Source: Macrolepiota albuminosa (lineage: Eukaryota > Basidiomycota > Agaricomycetes > Agaricales > Agaricaceae). From it: DNA of 64,000 nt. Under the pieces are notes generated by a model. It was not told the DNA's origin. It saw only the letters and a list, made by a program, of their open reading frames with translations, and did not search any database. Of the stretch, positions 48,191 to 58,091 are shown in pieces. The position numbers and the translations under genes are program-made. The DNA lies in contig JAMWFC010000025.1 in assembly GCA_027475525.1 (NCBI GenBank), positions 248,001 through 312,000 on the forward strand, in the 5' to 3' direction. Within the stretch, counting starts at the first letter, position 1; each line of letters opens with the position of its first letter.

Positions 48191-48503
48191 TGTTGACCCA
48201 TAGGTCTTATCTCCGCGCATCTGATCAATCACATGAACTGACCACTTCATCTGCTGTTTCTTCTTTTACAGCCTCAGTTGTTGACCACAACATTGGCTAA
48301 ACACTGAGGCTGTGAGTGATCCATAGTTTATTCATTTTTCCATCTTTACAAGCATGCTCATATGTTTTGTACTCAGTTATCTTAATTGTTTCTGTATAGG
48401 TATTCTAATTTAGTTGTTGACCATGACCTTGGCTAAACACTGAGGATTTATCTTAATTGTTTCTATATAGTTTCTGTATAGACTGCATAGGTCCGGGACT
48501 CCA
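48191..48503 (+). repeat. 3' LTR of inner Copia
   Basis: Full-length copy starting TGTTGACC and ending CCA. It is followed by the presumed target duplication GAAGC and then outer Copia RT sequence on the minus strand. Confidence 0.9.
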
Positions 48504-49518
48504 GAAGCAATGATAAGTTGTGATTTGTAGCAAGTGGTGTCACCATTGCGTGACAGGTAGTCATGCTGAAACAATTCAATATAGAATCAATGTAAGCTGA
48601 CTGGTCAAGTCGAATGATATTGTTGTTTCTATCGCGACTGATCTGGAGTCCCAGCATATAGTGTATTTCACTGAGATCAGTAATTTCAAATTGATTGCTC
48701 ATATTGGTTTTGAATGAAATGATTCAGCTAAGATCCTTTCCTGCAATGGCCATGTCATCCATGTATACTAGAACAATTAGCACAATTTTTGCTTCTGAGC
48801 AGAGTATGTAAAGACAATCGTCCACTTGGGACTGCTGGAAACCCAGACACATAAGCATGTTGTGCAATTGTTCTTTCTATTTTCAGCCCACCTGTTTAAG
48901 TCCATAAATGGCTTTGTGCAGCTTCCAATACTTTGCTTCTCCGATATTGTCTGGAGCTCTCATATAGATTTCTTCATCAAGATCAGCCTCAAGGTATGCT
49001 CCGACGACGTCTATTTGATGAACTTCGAGATCAAGTATGGCTGCCATAGTCAGAAAAACTCGTAGAGTAGTAAATTTTGCCACCGACGAAAAAGTGTCAT
49101 GATAATCAATCTTGAGGACTTGCAAAAATCCTTGTGCAACAATTTGAGCCTTGAATTTTATGCAATTTCCTTGTTTATCGAGTTTTTCTTTAAGTATGAT
49201 TTTGCTTCCCATGGCCTTCTTCCCTGGAGGTAAATTGTTTACTTCCACAAAGACTCCCTTTTTAACTAATTGGTCATACTCATCTTGTATCACTTGCCTC
49301 CATTTCTCTGCCTCCGATGTAAACATAGCCTCACACATAGATGGACCTGACACAGCTACACATGCAAAGTGGACATCAGCTTCCTCATTATTTTCATGAT
49401 ACCTTATAGGAATATGCTGAGCTCGAGTAGAAAACTGGCGTTTTGGTAAATCTTCCCATTTGGTTTTTTTTCTGGGGGCCTCAGATGTCGCAGTCCCAGT
49501 ATCATCATGCTCTGGCAT
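48504..49518 (-). pseudogene. Outer Copia pol, reverse transcriptase
   Basis: On the minus strand it shows KWRQVIQDEYDQLVKKGVF, then AQIVAQGFLQVLKIDYHDTF, LEVHQIDVVGAYLEADLDEE and the finger YWKLHKAIYGLKQ. After a frame change the catalytic motif YMDDMAIAG lies at about 48751-48765, then IHYMLGLQISRDRNN. The palm aspartates are intact, unlike in the inner element, but stops interrupt the frame (for example at the end of the 211-codon piece). The right-hand break is the insertion of the inner Copia. Confidence 0.88.
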
Positions 49519-49524
49519 AATGGG

Positions 49525-50940
49525 TCAATATGGAGTCAAACGTTGTGAGATATCGCTATTAATTTCACCCTCAGTTGCGCTTTTGTATGTATCATCTCCC
49601 TCTGTTATTTGACTCAAGTCAGAAGGGTGCGTGGGCACACAAATTTGGCAAGGTGAATCATCCTCAGGGTATATTGTGGTATTGATCAGGTCTTCAGTAA
49701 GCTCAGTTGTATTTTTGGTGGAGTCAGGTTTGACCTGTGCAAGTTTGCTCAGGATATCATCCTTATAAAACTGTATGTTGCAAGAGGTGATAAGCTTCCT
49801 GTTTTTAAGGTCCTCCAGTTTGTATCCTTTGGTTTCTCCTGCCCACCATCCGAGCATTTGAACTCTTATGGCATGAGACTCGAGTTTTCCACATCTTACC
49901 TCTTTTGGAACATGCACCCAGCCCAGGGACCCAAAGACTCATAAATGCAACACATCTGGTTTTTCATGGGAGTTACTCCACTCTGAGAATGGTATTTTGC
50001 CTCCTAACATGCTGGTGGAGGTGATTGATCGAATATATGTGGCATAAGTGAATGCTTTGCCCCAATATCATAAGTCCATATTCACAGTATGAAGCATACT
50101 ATGTGTCATCTCCAGAAGAACAGCTATTATTCATTTAGCAATACTATTTTGTTCAGGCCTGTATGGACTGTTGTTTTGTGTACTATGCCATTCAACCTAC
50201 AGAACTTTTCAACAGTGGAATTGACAAATTCGGTACCGTTGTCTGTTCTAATGATTTTAACAAGTCATTCAACCTACAGAACTTTTCAACAGTGGAATTG
50301 ACAAATTCGGTACCGTTGTCTGTTCTAATGATTTTAACAAGTCGCCCAGATTGACGTTCAAGGCATGCAACAGTTCCTTGCATTTCATCCACTGTTTCTT
50401 CCTTTTTCTCTAGAAGTGAGCTGTTTGGCAGGCAACAACTAACCTCGACAATTACAAGAGTGTATCTCTTCCGTCCCAGGTGGGTATGTTTATGGGTCCA
50501 ACAAGATCCATAACAAGTAATTTGTTCTTATCATAAGTTTTTGTGCTTGCTTCAGGTAATGGTGGTCGAGTCAACTTGCCCTGTACACAACTACTGCATA
50601 AGCGGTCAAATTTGTGAGGAAGTTTGATTTTCAATCCTGTTACAAGGTCGCAATCGGCTATAGATTTGATAGTCCTGGAGCTAAGATGTCCCAGACGTCA
50701 ATGCCATAATCGCATTGTGTATTCGCTTGCAATGTAAGTAACTTGATTGTCCTCAATGCCCATATTCACACACTCAATCCAGTACATAGTACCATGATTG
50801 CCCATCAGTTTTGCGTGCATGAATTCTTTATTATTCCAAGCCAGGCTTATGCTGTATGGGAATCCGGTGAGTATGGTGCCTGCCCTTTGGAGTAGTCTGA
50901 GGCTGATGAGGTTTGCCCCAAGTTTGGGCACATATAGCAC
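49525..50940 (-). pseudogene. Outer Copia pol, integrase
   Basis: On the minus strand the pre-integrase zinc region has KFDRLCSSCVQGKLTRPPLP (about 50570), VMDLVGPI, and the core motif IIRTDNGTEFVNSTVEKFCR. A 77-bp tandem duplication (50189-50342) repeats the NGTEF segment and shifts the frame. The C-terminal region and linker to RT follow (LESHAIRVQMLGWWAG; KGYKLEDL). Several stops are present. Confidence 0.85.
50189..50342. repeat. 77-bp tandem duplication inside outer Copia integrase
   Basis: Two essentially identical copies (50189-50265 and 50266-50342) begin CATTCAACCTACAGAACTTT and end AACAAGT. Seventy-seven is not a multiple of three, so the duplication frameshifts the integrase. The near identity implies it is recent. 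Confidence 0.92.
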
Positions 50941-50949
50941 ATTGTCAAA

Positions 50950-52110
50950 TCAGACATCATTGGTGCCGTCAAGTATGTTGGTTCTGAAGGCGATAGATCC
51001 CACACCTGCAACAGTAAGGCAATTGTGTCCTCCAACTAAGATGTATTGATTCTTGATGTTATGTATTTTGTAGAACCATTCTTTATCAGTGACCATATGA
51101 CAGGATGCGGCGCTGTTGAGGAGTAGTCCAGAGGGCATTCCATTGAATGTAGCCATCAAGAGTTTTCCTACTTCATGTGCAGATGATGCCGGTTTGTCTA
51201 TTGATACATTTGTGTTTCCAACTTTTCTCAGTTTCTTTGGTTTAGGGCATTTTGGGCTCCAATGACCTTTTTTGCCACAGTTGTGGTAAACGTCTTCAGG
51301 CTTGGGCTCTTATTTGGCTTTGAGTTTCCCTTTTGAAACCTTTGTATCAGGTTTACTTCCACTCGATGTGTTATTCGGCTTGGATATAAAGGCAAGTTGC
51401 TTGCTTGAGGCGTTATCTTCTTGGGATAAATGATTGTATACAGATACAAGTTCTGCTGATAAATCCTCAATGATGAGAGAGGCTTCTTGATACAGCAAAT
51501 TTTGTTTCATGACTTCCTAGGCTGCAGTGCTTGGCAGTGACAAAAGAATAGCGTTTAGTACTGTGTTATCATCAACCTTGTGGCCAGCATCAGTGATGCG
51601 GTGACGAATATCGAGATAAAAGCTGATGTGATTTGTTATGGATGATCAACCATCCCATCTTTTTGCGTACAATTGCTGATAGTAGTAATGCACATTAGTA
51701 CTACTTTGTTTGTCGACGTAGCTTTTGTGGAGGTGATCCCAAATAGCTTTTGCACTTTGGAGGTTGATTATGGAATCCCGCTGCATATATTCAATGGCAC
51801 TACAGATTAAACTGACAGCCGCATCATTTTTGCTCAGCCATCGCTCATATTTTTCATGAGCTTGTTCCCATATGAGGTAGGGCTTGGATAAGATTACGTC
51901 CTAAGACTCCTGTACCTCCTCCTCCTTAACGGTCAGTGCCAAACCATTTTTAATGGTTGGAGCCGAACCATTATCAGTGGGATTGAAATGAGAGGTAGTT
52001 GTCATACCTGGGAACTGGTTGGGGGGCTTTGGTGGATATTTATTATGTCCACTAGTAATACCCCAAAGAGATTTTGATTGTAATGCAGCCTTCATGTTAT
52101 CAGACCATAT
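50950..52110 (-). pseudogene. Outer Copia gag and protease
   Basis: Minus strand. The Gag start lies near 52095 (KSLWGITSGHNKYPPKPPNQ). The middle has SSGSKPDTKVSKGKLKAK, and a zinc knuckle reads YHNCGKKGHWSPKC (about 51240-51290) with the first Cys replaced by Tyr. The protease reads GLLLNSAASCHMVTDKEWF (about 51110-51150), where LDSGAS is expected, so the catalytic Asp is Asn. Stops separate the parts. Confidence 0.83.
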
Positions 52111-52174
52111 GTAATAATTATTTCCGTCGAACTTTATGAACTATAGAGTATCAGAAGTCAATTCACTGACAGCA

Positions 52175-52186
52175 GGGCCCATAACC
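52175..52186 (-). other. Primer-binding site of outer Copia
   Basis: GGTTATGGGCCC directly follows the 5' LTR. It is complementary to the anticodon arm of initiator tRNA-Met (anticodon CAU), as in Drosophila copia, implying priming by an internal (half) tRNA rather than the 3' end. Confidence 0.65.
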
Positions 52187-52505
52187 TGTTGCAGCATAAT
52201 GCAGAATATATGTATTCATGTATATAGTACAATCTGAAGTTCAATATCAAAGACGATATAAGTATATGTATAGTAATCTTTATGTTAGTGACACACCTAA
52301 AGTTCGATATTGGAGACGATTCAAACTTTATGTGAGGGTGCACGTTTTATGCAATAAGATGAAACATTTCAAACATCATGGAAAATATCATGATGTAAAG
52401 AAGAAAAAAAAACTGGATAGTAAAATGTGGCGTACATCATAACATGATCATATGTGACCAACTTTTGAGGTAATATCCTGGAGTCAGACATCATTTTTCT
52501 TGATA
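52187..52505 (-). repeat. 5' LTR of outer Copia
   Basis: This 319-bp LTR is the longer of the pair. On the plus strand it begins TGTTGCAGCATAATGCAG and ends near TTTTTCTTGATA. The target duplication GGCTT follows at 52506-52510. Confidence 0.9.
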
Positions 52506-52548
52506 GGCTTGTATCTTCTAAGCTTAGATACATTAAACGCAGGATATA

Positions 52549-53330
52549 TTGATACATCTGCCTCCAACTGAGGCAAACAAACAGGTGTCAGAGGCTCCTA
52601 AATATATCCGTTATAAAACAAATGCTGAAAACTGTAAGCATTGCATTGAAAACTGTAGATGCTGGGAGCCTTACCTCAAAAACCCCAGCTAGATGATGAT
52701 GAACCAAAGAACACACTAACAGAGCATGCACCCAAGCAATTAGAGTTTGATCACAAGAAGGATAGCTAATGGTGGCAGTGCTCAGCACAGTGAGATCTTG
52801 GAACAAACCCCGAGATCTCATTGACATCAGCCATCATGTGCTAAATCCAAGTTCTCTCCTGCTACCAAGACCTCCCTCAACCACGTCCTTGGGCATACAA
52901 CACGGGCCATGAAACAAGGCCAGAAGCTCTGAGAAGGGACAAAGAGAACAGAGAAAAAGAGCAGAGAGACAAATCAGAAGAAGGAAGAAGGATTAGCTAG
53001 CAAAATTAGAGAAAGAAGAATTAGCTACCATGTCTGGGGTCAGTAACACAATCACAGGTATCCAGATCTGGTAGAACGCTACACCAAATAACTGTATGTG
53101 GGAACATAATACGAATAACCTAATTACCATGCAAAACACATGCTGGTCCATGCAGCAGGAGGATGGGTATAAAAGGAGAGAGGAATTGGAGGAGTCAGGC
53201 AAGCAACTCACTTGCCATGGCTTGGAGTCCCCAGAGAGCGGATGTCTTAGGCCAACAAGCATCTTAGTTGACTTCAGATTAGTAATAATACTATTTGTCC
53301 CATTTTTGAGTGCACTTTTAAGCCTCTGCA
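52549..53330 (+). repeat. Dispersed repeat, copy C
   Basis: It begins TTGATACATCTGCCTC beside TA. It has the ATGCTGAAAACTGTAAGCA segment, GGTGGCAGTGCTCAGC, then GGTATAAAAGGAGAG (TATA box) and CTTGCCATGGCTTGGAGTCC, as in copy B. The TATA box and length suggest an LTR-like promoter unit, but no partner coding region could be assigned. Confidence 0.6.
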
Positions 53331-53383
53331 GTTAAGGTTCACATAGAGATAGTGCTGGACCAGTCACGCACACATGTGACCAA

Positions 53384-54045
53384 TGTGTATTGACAACTGA
53401 AGGCAATAAGCGACAGCTAGCTAGTACAAGTATATACAGGATGAGGAGGGAGGGTTGACAAAACAAGAATAGAATACAGTAATAAAATACTAGTGCAAAT
53501 TGTGAGTGAAGGACCAACGTGACCTTTCCATTGCGTACTTACTTTAGATATTTCATCTTGTGGTACTGCTAATGCAGAAAGGCTTTTATAGTGACAAAAT
53601 ATCTAAGGTGAGAAGTGAGCCCAGCTCACTGGATGGTCATGAATGGGAAATCTCACTGATAAATAGTAGAAGAGATGACAATAAAAGCAGAAAAGACTAT
53701 AATACAGTAACTGAAAGATGAGCATGGATGCAGTGAGAAAAGGCAAGATGAGAGAGCATCAATATGCTCACCTGGGTGGACAAGAGGGGAAGGTGGAAGA
53801 TGAAAGGAAGAACTGCCAAAATGTCTGAGACTGCATGCTATACTAATCACACCATGGCATTTGCCAGACTCTGGCACCGTGCTAAAATTGGCTTGCAGTA
53901 AGGGAGAGAGTTGCGGATGAGAACAGAGAACTGGCATGCAGAGGCCTCCAAAAATGCTTGCCACCTTTGGCGCTCACCTTTATGCTGACCTCTGCAGTGT
54001 ATTGACAACTGGAGGTGATAAGCGACAGCTAGCTATAAAGAGGCT
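53384..54045 (+). repeat. Pair of direct repeats, ~44 bp, 614 bp apart
   Basis: GTGTATTGACAACTG followed by (A/G)AGG...AATAAGCGACAGCTAGCTA or a close variant occurs at 53384-53427 and again at 53998-54040. The interval has no ORF of interest. This may be two starts of one LTR family or a solo LTR with a partial copy. Confidence 0.55.
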
Positions 54046-54280
54046 GAAAAGGTGAAAGGTGGGGTGGTGGTGGTGATGAGATGGTGCAAGAGCTGAGCTG
54101 AAGGAGAAAAGATGTTGAAATAAACAAAGTTGTTTTTGAATGCATGGATGATTTCAAGTAGAGACAAGATTTAATAAAATTGAAATGAGGCCATCATTGC
54201 TGATAGTGGTGACGTTTGTGAATAGAGCAGAGATTGTCATAGTTGTGAATTGTTAGCGAGCAATGATGATGATTTAACAA

Positions 54281-55790
54281 AGCTAATTGGAGAGCGGCAT
54301 GCATCAAAAGATTGTCTCTAATGTATGACTTCTATGCTTGTGAAGTCCAATGTCCAATAGCCATGATGATATTCTTTGAGAGCCCTAAAAACGCATAATA
54401 CATTGCACCTCCGGCCCTGGGAGAGTGGCCTCCATATGTCCTGCTGAGAAATGAAGAAAGCTTTGAATCAAACCAAGCTCTCATGAGAATGGAGCCGTCA
54501 TAGCATAGAAAAAGAACAAACTTAGTGCCATGTATTGTGTTGCAGCAAGTCGTGTATTTACAAAGGAGGGCCACTGGATCTACCACCTTGTGATGGGCAA
54601 ACAGAACTTGGGAGCCCATGAAGAAACAGTCAGTTTTATGGTAAGGAAGATTATAAGAAGCAAAACCATGCAAGAAATGCAAAGAAGAACACTTGATTAT
54701 CTTTCTCCAGTTCAGTAAAGCTTTTGATTTGATAACAAGTTCACCAGAACAATGGCACACATAAAATGCACAGGACATTAGCGTGGCAAACAGCAGGTCA
54801 TCAAAATTTTTTGAGAGTTGTGCTTGTGTAACGAATTTTTCAAGATGCGATGGATGTAAAGAGAGCTTGCAGTGAATTGTGTCAGCGCAAATCTTCTTTG
54901 ATCTCCTGATTGCAGCTTTAATGAGGGGGTGCGCTCTGTTAGTGTTGAAGTCTGGATAGATGTTATGTAAGAAGTAACCAACACTGAAAAGGTATTTTGG
55001 ATCCAATGCGATATATCTAGAAGTAAACGCAATATATTTTGACAATGTCTGAGGCGTGAGGTCAATAGAAAGGTTGTGGGAAGAACAGAAGTTAATATAG
55101 TCTTGCACTTCTGTAGAATAGCAAGAGGCTGTTGATTTTTCAATAGATTGTGGTTGTACGTGCAGGGTCCACACATCAAGGTCTGCATTGGACATTGGTT
55201 GGCAAGCTGTTTTTTGAGATGACTCACCAAAAATGTTCAAAAGGACTTGCTCCATCATGCCGTGAGCAAGTCTCTAGGAGGCTTGAAGTCATAGATGCAG
55301 TAAGCAGGAAATTGACAATGAAAGTCATTGAAAAGAAATCAGGAAAGAAGATCAGCTCATGTGTTGTTTTTACCTGCTATGTGACAAACATGCAAGTCTA
55401 TTCCAGTTTGAATAATGATTCCAGCCATGGCTTTGATCACTGAATTATGTGCATCTTCAGCTGCTCCTAGAAAATTGAAAACTGCTACCAAGTCCAGACT
55501 ATCTGTGAATATCAAAAGCCTTTTTTTGGAGGATAGTTGAAGGAAGCCACGTGATAGATGCTAGAAAGGATGGCCAGGGCTTGTTGGATCAGGATTGAGT
55601 TGATAAACAAACCTGGATCTTGCATAGACAAAAGCAATGGCCAATTTTAGACTAGCATCAGTCCAGAGGACAAAATCTGCTGAGGAGTCATCCCAATGAG
55701 TCATCTTAAGAAATCTTATACCTACAGCTAAAGGAAGGACTTTTAGAAGCCAATTCATGTCATCTGTTACTTCACACATTTTTGACATGA
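54281..55790 (-). mobile_element. DIRS-like tyrosine-recombinase retrotransposon relic
   Basis: On the minus strand, 55788-55561 reads as a DIRS-type RNase H start (MNWLLKVLPLAVGIRFLKMT, then DFVLWTDASLKLA). A 308-codon frame from 55258 to 54332 is a tyrosine recombinase with IEKSTASCYSTEVQDYINFC, GHSPRAGGAMYYAFLGLS (HxxR box) and IMAIGHW. A TAG at 54332-54334 replaces the expected Trp just before KSYIRDN, whose Tyr (54324-54326) would be the nucleophile. The box-I Arg position reads Cys (CHCSGELV instead of LRLGELV). The element lacks its RT core and termini. Confidence 0.8.
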
Positions 55791-55880
55791 TGCCAACAGA
55801 AATCGAGAGGTTTTGGTAATGAGTTGCTTAGTTGGTAACAAGTCTAGAGTCTAAAGCTGATAGCAAAAGATTCAAAAAAA

Positions 55881-58091
55881 TGTAACTATTGGTTACAAGC
55901 TAGAACAATCTTGTGTGTATCACACAGTGCTGAATCAGACTACAGTATCAGATTGACTAGAACTAGAGTGAAATACAAGATGTTGTCCTTACATAATACT
56001 CTACTGAATGCAAATAGCATCATTGACGCTAGTAACAGGTGTGATGCTCTATTACACTTCCTCTGATCTAAAGCAACTCTTTGCTTTGGACTATCTAGGC
56101 TCATATGCCCTTTTATATAGGTGTTCTGAAATATCCAATGTGTGGACTGGTCTGGCCATTGACCATGCCATGTGCATCTATTGGCACAGCCTCTTTGAGT
56201 TTGTACTTATATGCGCTATCTGTGCTAGCTGCCCATTTAAGACCACAGTATATAAGCACCTGGCTTATGCATTTGCACAGCTGGGCCTCTATAAAGAAGC
56301 CATTGCTGAATACAAAATGGCTACAGGACAACTATTTGTGCCTCTCCAATTCCAAGACCCAACTTTTGAAGCTTGGGCTGTCAATATCTTGGAGGCATCT
56401 GCCTCTGTCTTCACTACCCTCGACATATTACACATCCTTATACACAATCATATTCTAGTCAGCTGGTCTGACCATGCCTATACTTATAGAGTTGTCTTCT
56501 TGGCCCATATATTCTTCACCAACAACTAGCTACAACAAGAAGCTGCCATGATTGGCAATGAGAGGCTACAATGCTTCAATTATTATAGGACTCCTCAGCC
56601 TCTTGCTCAGTAGAATAGGTGGTGTGAGGCCACTATTAGCGATTGTCAATGCCTGATGCTTTAGCAGCAGGAGAGTCATTGTGCCTTTGATGAGGCATTC
56701 TAAAATAGAATGTATCTGTTTATTGGGCAGGATATTCATGCCTGAAAACTGTGGACATGCTACTACCTATTCGGTACTGGGGATCTCCCTGATTTTCAAG
56801 CACCTACATTGAATCCAGCCTTTGACTCTAATCTCATACTGTACTACAGGACTATGATAACTCTCTGCCTCAGGCAAGATCTTCAGGCACCTCATATAAG
56901 CCCACCCATGAAGATAATCTCCTTGATGACAATATAGATGATGCAACTGCTGATTTATTCCAGGAGTCTGGTGATTCTCACATAGCCCTTGAACATGACT
57001 TATCAATAGCCTGACTATTGTAATGTCTCAAGACCATAGTTTAGTCTGATTGGAGGGTGTGTAGTGTAGTGCGCTATGTGGCCTCAGCCATATAGCTTTT
57101 TAGTTAGTAGTAATAGCTAAAATTATATTATATTTATGATAATATAATTTTATATACATATTATAACTAGTACCTATCTGCTGCTTAGTAAGCAGCTTAT
57201 TTTTTGTATTCATACTACATTGTCAATAGACTGGACTGGTCTGATTCTATGTAGTATGAACTATAAGCTCTTATTTAATCTGTAACTTTGTTATAATAGT
57301 TGGTAGAGCAGAGTTTGTAATATTTATTGACATGTCCAAGTAGCATTATATAAATTCTCAAATATCAAACTATTATTCCTATGGGTCATCACCATCTGCA
57401 GTGCTATTTTGAACATAAAGAGCAATTTAAAATATTATTTTATCACTATATATGAAATATATAGCAAACACTATTTGTTTGTACTTTGTTTGATGCAATG
57501 ATTCCTTGTCCAGTCAGAGAGTAAAATAGCACCTTACTAATGAGTAACAATCTGTTTTATTCAACTGAGGGAATGCATAGTAATGTTGGTATTTAGACAC
57601 ATGCTGAGCAGCTAGGTCTATTTGACAATGATGTTCCATGCAAATCTGCTAAATGTGGAGCATCATAGGGTGGCATAATTGACTTTTAATGGAATTAGTA
57701 ATCTATTGTATCATTTGAAATATGGACTTTGGAACAACATACTATGTAGGTGTTATGCAGCCAGCAAGGAGTTGAAATGAGTAATGACATCACCATTTAT
57801 CTTTTACGTTTATTTTTATGACTTTTACTTTATAGTAACATTGCATATGCCGTTTCCAACTCATGAAACAATAAATAGTATAATATTGTTTTCAAGCTTT
57901 GTAGTCAGACTTTAATTATAACTATGGGTTATGAGCTAGAATCTTCTTATATAGATCACACAGTGCTAAATCAGACCACTATATCATATTTGACTAGAAC
58001 TAGAGTAAATACAAGATGTTATCTTATGTAATACTCTACTGTCTGCTAATAGTATTGTTGTCACTTGTAACAAGTATGACACTCTATTACA
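55881..58091. mobile_element. Degenerate LTR-flanked element, 2.2 kb
   Basis: Direct repeats of about 176 bp at 55881-56056 and 57917-58091 start TGTAAC (TATAAC in the right copy) and end TATTACA, typical inverted LTR tips. Both contain TCACACAGTGCT(G/A)AATCAGAC and GACTAGAACTAGAGT. The interior has a 173-codon plus frame at 56008-56529 that starts inside the left repeat. It continues past several stops to about 57010 (LGLYKEAIAEYKMATGQLF; EAWAVNILEASASVFTTLDI). I do not recognise this protein. No target duplication is evident. Confidence 0.6.
56008..57010 (+). pseudogene. Unrecognised broken ORF inside the LTR-flanked element
   Basis: An open stretch of 173 codons (56008-56529) is followed in the same frame by coding-like sequence interrupted by TAG and TAA codons, with segments such as LQQEAAMIGNERLQCFNYYR, WTCYYLFGTGDLPDFQAPT and NLILYYRTMITLCLRQDL. 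Stops at likely former Gln or Trp positions suggest decay of one longer protein. No family is assigned; a gag-like or captured host gene is possible. Confidence 0.4.

Larger units (their letters stand above)
42392..48503 (+). mobile_element. Ty1/Copia retrotransposon (inner), inserted in the outer Copia
   Basis: Opposite in orientation to the element it interrupts. The LTRs are 42392-42688 (first about 15 bp missing) and 48191-48503. The 3' LTR starts TGTTGACCCATAGG and both end CTCCA. A primer-binding site similar to that of the outer element (GATTATGGGCC) follows the 5' LTR. Five bases GAAGC follow the 3' LTR; on the left only GAA remains before the truncated LTR. Removing the element plus one duplicate restores an uninterrupted outer reading frame at this point, so the duplication was probably GAAGC with a small left-end deletion. 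The coding region is inactive. Confidence 0.9.
41391..52505 (-). mobile_element. Ty1/Copia retrotransposon (outer), nested host of a second Copia
   Basis: This is an LTR retrotransposon on the minus strand bounded by LTRs at 52187-52505 (5') and 41391-41646 (3') and by a perfect GGCTT target duplication. The primer-binding site GGTTATGGGCCC follows the 5' LTR at 52186-52175. Gag, protease, integrase, reverse transcriptase and RNase H follow in Copia order, all with scattered stops or frameshifts. The coding region is split between reverse transcriptase and RNase H by the inner Copia element at 42392-48503. CpG content is normal, so it is much younger than the CpG-free relics further right. 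It sits in the spacer between repeat copies B and C. Confidence 0.93.
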
